The notes under the pieces: model-generated | What the model saw: only the letters and a program-made list of their open reading frames with translations | Told to the model about the DNA's origin: nothing | Databases searched by the model: none | NCBI GenBank assembly: GCA_031256125.1 | Contig: JAIRRE010000318.1 | Location: 1 to 11,290 of the forward strand | From: Burkholderiaceae bacterium | GTDB lineage: Bacteria; Pseudomonadota; Gammaproteobacteria; Burkholderiales; Burkholderiaceae_C | DNA: 11,290 bases | Direction of reading: 5' to 3' | Position numbers and translations under genes: made by a program | Shown here: in pieces, positions 1 to 8,000 of the stretch | Layout: every line of letters starts with the position of its first letter | Numbering within the stretch: position 1 is the first letter of the stretch

Positions 1-908
1 ATGTCGGGCCGGCGCAGCAGCAGGTCGGAAGGCAGCGATGCGGGTACTGGTGGCACGACGGAGTTCCACTTTTCGGGCGTCAGGCTGAACGCTTCGGGCG
101 GCAAACCCAGTAGCAGCGCCAGCGCGTGTTCGGCGGTCGCGCGACTGGCGGCAAGCTGGTCGCGGCTGGCGCGCGCGCTGGCCAGCGTGCTTTGCGCTTG
201 CAGCAGGTCAGTGCGGGCCGCGATGGCGTTGTCGTAGCGGTTTTGCGTGATGGTTTCGGCGCGCTGGTAGCCGGCGATGATGTCGTCGAGCAACGCCAGT
301 TCGGCGTCGGCCTCGCGTACTGTGAAATAGCCTTGCGCAAAGCTGCCTTGCGCCGACAGTTGCGCTTGCGCCAGATTGGCTTGGCTAACCTGCACGTTGG
401 CTGCTTGCTGGCGCACCGCATCGGCCAGATTGCCCCACAGATCGGGCGCCCAACTGCCCGACAGGCCCAAGGACGCCGTACCGATTGCGGACTTGCCGCT
501 GCTGCTGCCACTGTTGCCACTGCCACTGCTACTGCCACTACCGGTACCGCTGCGGCCGCCAGATAAATCAAGTCCCAACGTGGGCCAGCGCGCAGCATCG
601 GCTTGCTGCAACAGCGCCTGCGCTTGTGCCACGTTGGCCACCGCCTGCGCCAGATTTTGATTGCCGACGACTACGCGCGGCATCAGTTCGTCGAGTTGCG
701 CATCGCCAAAAAGCGTCCACCACTGGCCGGTTTGCCAGGCTTGATGCGCGTCGGCACTGATCCAGTCCACATCGCCGGATGTGCTTTTCCAGGTCAGGCT
801 CACCGGCGCGGCGGGCGCGGGCGGATTCGCGCCGCCGGGCGCGAGCGTTCCGCAACCGGCCAGCAGCAGCGCGGCGGCGGTCAATATCGAAATCTTGTCG
901 AACGTCAT
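1..908 (-). CDS. RND efflux outer-membrane channel lipoprotein, NodT/OprM family (3' part missing)
   Basis: Outer-membrane factor that gives the pump encoded upstream its exit duct. Translation from the ATG at 908 gives 302 full codons, then runs off the left edge. A signal peptide ends in a lipobox (LLLAGC, acceptor Cys19), so the protein is a lipid-anchored channel rather than TolC-like. Family features follow: WWTLFGD near residue 63, an alpha-helical hairpin rich in A/Q/N (about 83-107), a beta segment interrupted by a Gly/Ser-rich loop (117-139), SWAPDLWGN (152-160), long helices with NRYDNAIAARTDLLQAQ (223-239), and the characteristic PSDLLLRRPDI at the break. About 150-180 residues should remain outside the window. 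The start is supported by a Shine-Dalgarno AGGA whose preceding TAA is the mdtC stop, 9 nt before the ATG. It is the last pump gene seen and probably co-transcribed with the others. Family assignment is firm; substrate is unknown. Confidence 0.93.
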   Translation of the reverse strand, partial: MTFDKISILTAAALLLAGCGTLAPGGANPPAPAAPVSLTWKSTSGDVDWISADAHQAWQTGQWWTLFGDAQLDELMPRVVVGNQNLAQAVANVAQAQALLQQADAARWPTLGLDLSGGRSGTGSGSSSGSGNSGSSSGKSAIGTASLGLSGSWAPDLWGNLADAVRQQAANVQVSQANLAQAQLSAQGSFAQGYFTVREADAELALLDDIIAGYQRAETITQNRYDNAIAARTDLLQAQSTLASARASRDQLAASRATAEHALALLLGLPPEAFSLTPEKWNSVVPPVPASLPSDLLLRRPD

Positions 909-917
909 GCAAACGGT

Positions 918-924
918 TCCTTTA
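918..924 (-). promoter_or_regulatory. Ribosome binding site overlapping the mdtC stop codon
   Basis: On the minus strand the mdtC stop and the ribosome binding site of the channel gene read TAAAGGA, with AGGA 9 nt before the ATG at 908. This is the best Shine-Dalgarno sequence among the genes here. Its overlap with the stop codon suggests that a ribosome ending mdtC can restart on the channel gene (inference). Confidence 0.65.
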
Positions 925-3900
925 AGCCAAAGCAGCGCCAGCATGGCGCGCCAACTGCGCTTCGTCGGTCTTGTGGCGGCGCAGTTTGTCCAGCAGCACA
1001 TAGACCACCGGCGTGGTCAGCAACGTCAAGAGCTGACTGGCGATCAGGCCGCCAACGATGGTGACGCCCAGCGGCTGGCGCAATTCCGATCCCTGCCCGA
1101 AGCCGATCGCCAGCGGCAGCGCGCCCAGGCCCGCGGCCAGCGTGGTCATGATGATGGGCCGGAAGCGCAGCAGGCACGCTTCGCGTACCGCCTGCGTGGC
1201 CGTGAGGCCGCGCGCGCGTTCGGCATCGAGCGCGAAGTCGATGATGAGGATGGCGTTTTTCTTGACGATGCCGATCAGCAGGAACACCCCGATCAGCGCG
1301 ATGATGGAAAAGTCCATACGCAGCATCAGCAGTGCCAGCACCGCGCCAAAGCCCGCGCTGGGCAGGGTGGTGAGTACGGTAATGGGATGGATCAGGCTTT
1401 CGTAGAGGATGCCCAGCACGATGTAGATAACCACCAGGGCGGCCAGAATCAGCAAGCCCATTTGCGACTGATTTTGCTGCGCGGCGGCGGCCATGCCGGA
1501 AAACTCGCCGTGCAGGTTGTTGGGCATGGATAGTGCATCGACCGCATCCTGCACCGCTTGCCGGCCCTGTTGCAGCGATACGCCGTCGGCCAAGTTGAAC
1601 GAGACGGTGGAAGACAGTTCCCCGGCGTCGTGCCAGACCGTGGTGGGCACCGCGCGGTCGCCGAAACTGGCGAAGGTCGAAAGCGGCACCATCATGTCCG
1701 GCGCGGTGGAAATCGGGTTGCCGGTGGAACTGTTGCGCAGCGCCGGGTTGGCCGAGGTCAGGTTATTGTTGACGGTACCGGCTTTGCTGTAGGGGTCGGT
1801 GGCAACGTACACATCCGACAGTACCACCGGCGAGCGGGCGTATTGCAGCGCCCATTCCATGACCACCGGGTATTGATTGAGGTCGGTGTACATGGTGGCG
1901 ACTTGGCGCTGGCCGAATGCGTCGTAGAGCGCGGCGTCCAGCGCCTTGGGCGTAACGCCCAGCGAGACGGCCTTGTCGCGGTCCATCTGGATATAGGTTT
2001 CCACGCCGTTGTCGCTGGCGTCGGTGTCAACGTCCGTCAGGCGCGGTTCGCGCTTGAGGCGGTCGGCCAGCTTGTTGGACCAAGTGCGCAGATCGTCTTC
2101 GTTGTCGCCTTTGAGGGTGTATTGATAAGTGGAGTTGGAACTGCGCCCGCCAGTGCGTAAATCCTGCATCGGCGAGAGAAACACCATCATGCCCGGAATG
2201 CGCATCAGCTTGGGCCGCAGCCGGTTGATGACCGAGCGCGAAGTCTGGCCGGGCGGGAGCTGCCCGGCGGGTTTGAGCGCAGCGATCAGGAAACCGCTGC
2301 CGGCGCGCGAACCGCCCGCAAACGCCGCCACGGTTCCAATCGAAGAATCGGCGCGGATGATGTCCACCGCCTGTTGCAACTTGTCGCCCATCGCCGCCGA
2401 TGAAATGCTTTGGTCGGCGCGCAGGCCGCCGACCAAAATGCCGCTGTCCTGTTCAGGGAAAAGCCCCTTGGTGATGGAAAAAAACAAATAGCCGTTGAGC
2501 GCGATCACCGCCAACAGCACCAGCACCACCAGCCAGGGCCAAGCCAGCGCCCAATCGAGTGCACGGGCGTAGCCGCCGGTAAGCCGCCGCTGGCCGCACT
2601 CGGCCAGGCGGGACAACTGGTCGCGCAAACGGCCCATCAGGCTGCGCCGCACAGGCCGCGCGGACTCGCCGGGGTTGCCGTGGAGGCGGGCGCGGGGCAG
2701 TATTACCGCGCACAGCATGGGCGTGGTGGTCAGGGAAACCACCAGCGAAATCATCACCGCGCTGGACAGCGTTACCGCGAACTCGCGGAACAATTGCCCG
2801 GCTTGTCCGCCCATGAACAGCAGCGGGATGAACACCGCAATCAGCGACACGCTGATGGTCAGAACCGTAAAGCCGACCTCGCGTGCGCCATTCAGCGCCG
2901 CCTGCAAGCGCGACATGCCCATTTCCATGTGGCGCGAGATGTTTTCCAGCACCACGATGGCGTCATCGACCACGAAGCCGGTCGCCACCGTGAGCGCCAT
3001 CAGCGACAGATTGTTGAGCGAATAGCCCAGCGCGTACATCACCCCGAAGGTGCCCAGCAGCGACACCACAGTGGCCACCGCGGGCACCAGCGCGGCGCGC
3101 AGGTTACGCAGAAACAGCCCCACCACCAGCACCACCAGCAACACGGCGATGACCAGCGTAACCTCCACCTCGTGCACCGAGGCCCGGATGGTGCCAGTGC
3201 GGTCGATGGCAACTTGCAAGTCGATGTCGGGCGGCAACTGGGCGCGCAATTGCGGCAGCAGCGCGTAGATGCGGTCGGTCACGGCTATCAGGTTGGCATC
3301 CGGTTGCTGGGTGACCATGACGATGATGGCCGGACTGCCGTTGAACATGCCGCGCGTGTGCACGTCCTGCACGCTGTCGGTCACCTTGGCCACGTCCTGC
3401 AACCGCACCTGCTGGTTGTTGCGCACCGCGACAATCAGCCCCTGGTAATCGGCCGCGTGCAGGCCCGGCGGGGGCGTCAGGACTTGCAGCGCGCGGCCAT
3501 CGGCTCCGCTGGTTTCGACTACGCCCTTGGGCCGGTTGGCGTTGTTGGCCTGAATCGCCGCGCGCACGTCTTCGGCGGAAACGCCCATTTGGTGCAGCGC
3601 GAACGGGTCCAGTTCAACCCGCACCGCCGGCAGCGAACCACCGCCCAGTTCCACATTGCCCACGCCTTCGACCTGCAACAGGCGTTGGCTGACGATGTTG
3701 GAAACCGCGTCGTAAATTTGCCCCGGCGTGCGCGTCTTGGAGGTCAGCGCAAGCACCAAAAACGGCATTCCCGCCGGGTTGGCCTTGCGGTAAGTCGGGT
3801 TGTTGTGCAGGTCGGCGGGCAGATCGACGCGGGCGGCGTTGATGGCCGCTTGCACATCCCGCGCGGCGCTGTCGATGTCGCGGGAGAGGTCGAACTGCAA

Positions 3901-4176
3901 CACCACGCGCGAGGAGCCGGTGTTGCTGCTCGAAGTCATTTCATTGACCCCGGAGATCACGCCCAGCGTGCGTTCCAGCGGCGTGGCCACGGTGCGCGCC
4001 ATGTCCGACGGACTGCCGCCGGGCATGTTGGCGGTGACGAAAATCACCGGGTAATCGACCGCCGGCAAGCGCTCGATGGGCAGCAGCAAAAACGCCCCGA
4101 TGCCCACCAGCGCCAGTCCGAGGGTCAAGAGCGACGTGGCGATGGGCCGCTCGATGAACCAGCGCGAGAGGTTCAT
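922..4176 (-). CDS. mdtC: RND multidrug efflux transporter subunit, MdtC-like
   Basis: Proton-driven inner-membrane pump protein of the HAE-1 RND family, 1084 residues, the usual length. The start is MNLSRWFIERPIATSLL at 4176. The frame stays open to 4344, but the extra 56 residues resemble no RND N-terminus and overlap the end of the next ORF, so they are rejected. TM1 is about 11-32. The proton-relay pair in TM4 is D404-D405 within VATGFVVDDAIVVLENISRH, and the TM10 lysine region is GIVKKNA (K972-K973). Porter-domain motifs MTSSSNTGSS (80-89), KANPAGMP and TDSVQDV match E. coli MdtC from memory, as does SYQYTL; this separates it from the MdtB paralogue. A low-complexity insertion lies at about 794-829. 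Upstream there is only a weak AAGG 11 nt before the ATG. It should pair with the MdtB-like subunit. Known E. coli MdtABC substrates (bile salts, novobiocin) are not necessarily those of this pump. Confidence 0.93.
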   Translation of the reverse strand: MNLSRWFIERPIATSLLTLGLALVGIGAFLLLPIERLPAVDYPVIFVTANMPGGSPSDMARTVATPLERTLGVISGVNEMTSSSNTGSSRVVLQFDLSRDIDSAARDVQAAINAARVDLPADLHNNPTYRKANPAGMPFLVLALTSKTRTPGQIYDAVSNIVSQRLLQVEGVGNVELGGGSLPAVRVELDPFALHQMGVSAEDVRAAIQANNANRPKGVVETSGADGRALQVLTPPPGLHAADYQGLIVAVRNNQQVRLQDVAKVTDSVQDVHTRGMFNGSPAIIVMVTQQPDANLIAVTDRIYALLPQLRAQLPPDIDLQVAIDRTGTIRASVHEVEVTLVIAVLLVVLVVGLFLRNLRAALVPAVATVVSLLGTFGVMYALGYSLNNLSLMALTVATGFVVDDAIVVLENISRHMEMGMSRLQAALNGAREVGFTVLTISVSLIAVFIPLLFMGGQAGQLFREFAVTLSSAVMISLVVSLTTTPMLCAVILPRARLHGNPGESARPVRRSLMGRLRDQLSRLAECGQRRLTGGYARALDWALAWPWLVVLVLLAVIALNGYLFFSITKGLFPEQDSGILVGGLRADQSISSAAMGDKLQQAVDIIRADSSIGTVAAFAGGSRAGSGFLIAALKPAGQLPPGQTSRSVINRLRPKLMRIPGMMVFLSPMQDLRTGGRSSNSTYQYTLKGDNEDDLRTWSNKLADRLKREPRLTDVDTDASDNGVETYIQMDRDKAVSLGVTPKALDAALYDAFGQRQVATMYTDLNQYPVVMEWALQYARSPVVLSDVYVATDPYSKAGTVNNNLTSANPALRNSSTGNPISTAPDMMVPLSTFASFGDRAVPTTVWHDAGELSSTVSFNLADGVSLQQGRQAVQDAVDALSMPNNLHGEFSGMAAAAQQNQSQMGLLILAALVVIYIVLGILYESLIHPITVLTTLPSAGFGAVLALLMLRMDFSIIALIGVFLLIGIVKKNAILIIDFALDAERARGLTATQAVREACLLRFRPIIMTTLAAGLGALPLAIGFGQGSELRQPLGVTIVGGLIASQLLTLLTTPVVYVLLDKLRRHKTDEAQLARHAGAALA
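1690..1797 (-). other. Low-complexity insertion in the MdtC-like subunit
   Basis: Residues about 794-829, just before the conserved VPLS motif of the second periplasmic porter/docking half, are rich in N, S, T, A and P (for example AGTVNNNLTSANPALRN). E. coli MdtC, as remembered, has only a short NNEGKA-type turn here, so this is about 25 residues longer. It is predicted to be a flexible surface loop. The frame is intact on both sides. Confidence 0.55.
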
Positions 4177-4294
4177 TCCAGAAACTGCCTTAGTCTGCGC
4201 CCGCCAGAGCGTAGAGCGTAGGATGGGTAGAGCGCAGCGAAACCCATCATTTCCGCCTGCGGGCTGAGTGGACAATGGATAGAATACAGGATAG
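4177..4294. other. Intergenic spacer between the AT-rich ORF and mdtC
   Basis: This spacer has no gene. Its first part is high-GC host-like DNA with a stem-loop repeat (4222-4248) and a short tandem AGCGTAG near 4207-4220. From about 4262 it changes to AT-rich DNA that continues into the ORF. I found no convincing sigma-70 promoter on the minus strand that would serve mdtC, only TATTCT- and TATCCT-like hexamers without a good -35 partner. Confidence 0.6.
4222..4248. repeat. Palindromic stem-loop repeat, left copy
   Basis: The arms GATGGGT (4222-4228) and ACCCATC (4242-4248) are perfect inverted complements around a 13-nt loop containing AGCGCAGCG. Short repeats of the form GGATGGGT..AGCGCAGCG..ACCCATC are, from memory, common between genes in many proteobacteria, where they are REP-like or MITE-like. 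The minus-strand reading matches the element at 4954-4980 at 19 of 27 positions. No T-tract follows on either strand, so it is not a standard intrinsic terminator. Confidence 0.7.
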
Positions 4295-4864
4295 TCATTT
4301 TTTCTTATAAATCCACAAGTATCCACCAATATAAATAAAAACACAAATAAAATGAATTGTCAGCCAGATTATAAACCAAAAAGGTTCACTTGCATAGAAA
4401 ATATTTCTCTCATTCATTTCTATCGGCTTGATTACTCCATTAATAATACCAGAGTATATTTGATATAAACTAAATACAGCAAGAACAATAACAGAAAGCA
4501 AGGCAACATATTTATTGAATTTATTATTAGAGGAAGTGTTTGATTTTTGTTTGCTTTCCTTAGCTTTGCTCTTAATTTCATTGCTTTTCGACATAAAAAT
4601 CTTTTTACCCATTAAAATAGTAATAAAGTAAGATGAAATCATAATCCCTATTCCGATTCCGCCTTGATGATGACTCGATTCCAATTGCTTCAAAAGTTTA
4701 TTAATTATGATAAGCATTGCAAAACAAATACAAGGCAAAAGCACACGAATAATACATTTTCTTAAGAATACTGAATCATCGTTATAAAACGAAATTGTCA
4801 TTCCGCCCATAATAAATCCAAATAAAATACAAAAAGTAAATATCATTACTCTCTCAGACATCAT
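4295..4864 (-). CDS. Unrecognised AT-rich five-helix membrane protein
   Basis: A 189-residue protein of a family I do not recognise. Hydrophobic segments are visible at about 6-27, 35-57, 69-86, 118-138 and 162-186. Between the third and fourth lies a charged Lys/Ser/Asn-rich linker (87-117), and the C-terminus is YKKK. Cysteines occur in or near helices 1, 2 and 5. No enzymatic motif was found. Either of two adjacent ATGs (4864 or 4861) could start it; neither has a clear Shine-Dalgarno sequence. The two 60-base lines counted have 25-27% GC, against 72% in a sampled line of the neighbouring pump gene, and codons are strongly A/T-ending, both signs of horizontal acquisition. It lies co-directionally between mdtB and mdtC, which are normally adjacent. 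It could be a stray cargo gene, an immunity or anti-phage membrane component, or a decaying fragment. The intact, protein-like frame argues it is a real gene; function is unknown. Confidence 0.75.
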   Translation of the reverse strand: MMSERVMIFTFCILFGFIMGGMTISFYNDDSVFLRKCIIRVLLPCICFAMLIIINKLLKQLESSHHQGGIGIGIMISSYFITILMGKKIFMSKSNEIKSKAKESKQKSNTSSNNKFNKYVALLSVIVLAVFSLYQIYSGIINGVIKPIEMNERNIFYASEPFWFIIWLTIHFICVFIYIGGYLWIYKKK

Positions 4865-4953
4865 AATATAGACAACAAATAATATGATGGATTATATAGC
4901 CCGTGTAGAATAAGCAAAATACCCACGCACAATAATGTCGAAACCATTGTCGT

Positions 4954-4980
4954 GTTGGGATTCGCAAAGCTCATCCCAAC
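4954..4980. repeat. Palindromic stem-loop repeat, right copy (inverted relative to left)
   Basis: The arms GTTGGGAT (4954-4961) and ATCCCAAC (4973-4980) pair perfectly around an 11-nt loop TCGCAAAGCTC. Read on the plus strand it aligns with the minus-strand reading of the 4222-4248 element. Both share TTCGC, GCTC and the stem G/C positions, and both continue into CTAC or CTGC. Where the stems differ (positions 2/26 and 7/21 of the element) the partner base changes too, so pairing is kept. Confidence 0.7.
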
Positions 4981-4998
4981 CTGCCGGACCAGGCTGTT

Positions 4999-5014
4999 GC
5001 TCAGGGCGAACGGA
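4999..5014. repeat. Repeat-like motif related to a widespread proteobacterial intergenic sequence
   Basis: GCTCAGGGCGAACGGA, preceded by CAGGCT (4990-4995), resembles half of the common intergenic sequence CAGGCTCAGGGCGAACGG, with a small insertion. The resemblance is from memory only. The other half of the usual palindrome is not evident. Confidence 0.35.
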
Positions 5015-5049
5015 TGGAAGTGTCATGAATCAAGGAAAGATCAATAGAT

Positions 5050-8000
5050 TTACATTTGCACGGTTGCGTCGTCGCCCGCGGCAATTTCGCTGGCCAGCTT
5101 GCGGTCCAGATAGCGCCCCAGGCGGTCGAACGCCAGATAGATCACCGGCGTGGTGAACAGCGTCAGCAGTTGCGACAGCACCAGCCCGCCGAAGATGGCG
5201 ATGCCCAATGGCCGCCGCAATTCGCCGCCGTTGCCAAAGCTGAACATCAACGGCACGGCGGCGGCCAGCGCCGCCAGCGTGGTCATCAGGATCGGACGGA
5301 AGCGTAGCAGCGCCGCCTGGTGAATCGCCTCGCGCGGCGGCAAACCCCGCCCGCGTTCGGCCTCGATGGCGAAGTCGATCATCATGATCGCGTTCTTCTT
5401 GACGATGCCGATCAGCAGCACCAGGCCGATGATGCCGATCACGTTCAGTGCGTGGCCGGTGCTCCACAGCGCCAGCAACGCGCCCACGCCCGCCGAAGGC
5501 AGCGTGGATAGGATGGTGAACGGGTGCACGTAACTTTCGTAGAGCACGCCCAGCACGATATAGACACACACCACGGCGGCCAGAATCAGCCATATCTGGT
5601 TGGAGAGCGAGTTTTCATACGACCCCGCCGCGCCGGTAAAACGCAACGTGATGGCATCGGGTAAACCTTCCGCTTGCGTGGCGTCGCGGATGGCCTGCAC
5701 CGCCGCGCCCAGCGACACGCTCGGCGCGGTATCGAAACCCACCGTGGCGGCGGGGTACTGTCCGACCCGCACCACCTGCAAAGGGGCGGGCTGTTCGACG
5801 ATTTTGGCGAACGACGACAGCGGCACGGTGTTGCCGCCCGCGCCCGCGGCATTGCCGCCCGACATGGTTTGCACCGGCATGTCGGCCAATTCGGTGAGCG
5901 CCGGCTTGTTGGCGTCGCGCGCGGCCTCCAGAATTACCCGGTATTGGCTGGTTTGGCTGAAGATAGTGGAAACGATGCGCTGGCCAAAGGCGTTGTAAAG
6001 CGCGTCGTCCAGACTGCTGGCGGTAATGCCCAGACGCGAAGCGGTATCGCGGTCCACCTGGATCATCGCCACCGGCCCGGTCGCGCCCGCGTCAGTGGTG
6101 GCGCGGCTGATTTGCGGCAGGGTAGCGATTTTTTTCGACAGGCGCTGCGCCCAGTCGTTGACCTGCGCCGTGTCCACCCCTTCCAGATCGAACCTGTAGG
6201 GCGTGGGGCCGGTGTCGGAGTCTATGGTCAGGTCCTGCGTCGGCTGTAAATAAATCTGCACCCCCGGTACTTGCCGGGTAACGGTATCGTTGAGCCGCTG
6301 CATGATGGTGGCCTCGGAATCGCCCAGCAGCGGACGGTCCTTGAGGTTGATGAGCAAATGCCCTTCCGAAAGCGCCATGTTGTTGGCGCCATCGACGCCG
6401 ACCACTGAACTGAGCGAGAGCACCGCCGGGTCGTCGGCAATGACGCGCGCAGCCTGGGCTTGCAGCGCCGACATGCGGGCAAAGGATACGTCGCTGGCCG
6501 CCGTCAACTGGGCTTGCAACTGGCCGGTGCTTTGCACCGGAAACAACCCCTTGGGCATGGCCCAATACAGGAACACCGTCAGCAACAGCGTGGCAACGGC
6601 CACCGCCAGCATCAGCGGCTGGTGCGCCAGCACGCGCGTCAGGCCCCGGTCGTATTTGGCGACGATCCAGTCGAACCCGGCCTGAATGCGCCGGGACAAA
6701 CGCCCGTGCACGGCATCGAGCGGCTCCAGCCAGCGCGCCGACATCATCGGTACCAGCGTCAATGAGACCAGCGCCGAGAACAGGATGGTGATGGCCAGAG
6801 TGACGGCGAATTCGCGGAACAGCCGCCCGATGACTTCCTGCATGAACAGCAGCGGGATCAGCACCGCGATCAGCGAAATCGTCAGCGAAATGATGGTAAA
6901 GCCGATCTCGCCCGCGCCGTCCAGCGCCGCCTTCATCGCCAGCCGCGCCAGCGCGATCTTTTGAGGCAACCGAGCCGCCGGAATGTCCTTGCGCAGTTCT
7001 TCGAGGTGGCGCGAGATGTTCTCGATCATCACGATGGCGTCATCGACCACGAAGCCAGTGGCAATCGTCAGCGCCATCAGCGACAGGTTGTTCAGTGAAT
7101 AGCCCAGCAAATACATCGCGCCTATGGCGCCCATCAGCGAGATCGGCACCGCGATGCTGGCGATTACCGTGGCGCGCAGACTGTGCAGGAAGAAAAAGAT
7201 CACCAGCACCACCATCACCACCGCCAGAATCAGCTCCATTTCGACATGCTCGACCGAAGCGCGAATGCCCAGCGTGCGGTCGGTCAGCACGGCGATATGC
7301 ACGCTTTGCGGCAGACTCGCTTGCAACGTCGGCAACTGGTTTTTGATCGCGTCCACCGTGGCGATGACATTGGCACCCGGCTGGCGCTGCACGTTCAGAA
7401 TGATGGCCGGGGTGAGCGCAGCCAGATTGTTAGCGGCCCGGACATTGACGGCTGGCGCGCTGGCCGCCGCCGCTGGCGCGGCGGCAACGGGCGCGGCGGC
7501 ATCCTTGATGACTGTCCAGGCCGCCAGACGATTGTTTTCCGCGCTGTCCACCACCCGCGCCACGTCCTTGAGGCGAATCGGCGCCCCATTGGCGTAAGCC
7601 AGGATCAGGTTCTGGTAATCCGCCGCGGTACTAAGCTGGTCATTGGCATTGATGCTGTATTGGCGCGTCGGCCCGTCGATGCTGCCCTTGGCGCTATTGG
7701 CGTTGCCGTTGCCGACGGCGGTGTTGAGCGCGGACAGGCCCAGCCCCATCGCGCCCAGCGCTTGCAAATTACCCTGTACCCGCACGGCGGGGCGCTGGCC
7801 GCCTGCCAGCGTGACCAGGCCGACGCCGGAAATCTGGCTAATCTTGAGCGCCAGCCGGGTGTTGACCATATCCTGCACCTGCGTCAGCGGCAGGCTGCCC
7901 GAGGTAATCGCCAGTTGCATCACCGGCGCATCGGCAGGATTGACCTTGGCGTACACCGGCGGCGCGGGCAGATCGGCGGGCAGGAGCGACCCCGCCGCGT

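Larger units (their letters stand above)
4865..5049. other. Intergenic spacer between mdtB and the AT-rich ORF
   Basis: 185 bp without a gene. The half next to the AT-rich ORF (to about 4950) keeps that ORF's low GC. The half next to mdtB is mixed and carries a stem-loop repeat (4954-4980) and a second repeat-like motif (4999-5014). The stem-loop is not followed by a T-tract on either strand, so nothing here looks like an intrinsic terminator that would cut off transcription from mdtB. Confidence 0.6.

Noticed and set aside
1..598. Plus-strand and alternative minus-strand frames over the outer-membrane channel gene
   Set aside because: The minus-strand frame starting at 908 gives a lipobox and the full set of NodT/OprM motifs; the others are low-complexity shadows.
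2410..4221. Long plus-strand open frame of 603 residues opposite mdtC, and a similar one of 462 residues opposite mdtB/mdtA (7183-8571)
   Set aside because: Both are His/Gln/Arg-rich antisense shadows typical of high-GC coding DNA, lying over clear RND genes.
4177..4344. In-frame 56-residue N-terminal extension of the MdtC-like protein
   Set aside because: It runs through the repeat-containing spacer into the end of the AT-rich ORF and resembles no RND N-terminus; MNLSRWFIERP at 4176 is the expected start.
4275..4892. ATGGAT at 4275-4280 and 4887-4892 as target-site duplication of the insert
   Set aside because: A six-base match in AT-rich DNA is expected by chance and does not coincide with clear element ends.
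4904..4930. A third, degraded stem-loop copy (GTAGAATAAGC..ACCCACGC)
   Set aside because: It loosely resembles the repeat family, but the arms do not pair and the match is too weak to count.
4222..4980. The two stem-loops as intrinsic transcription terminators
   Set aside because: Neither is followed by a T-tract on either strand, and their sequence similarity fits a repeat family better.
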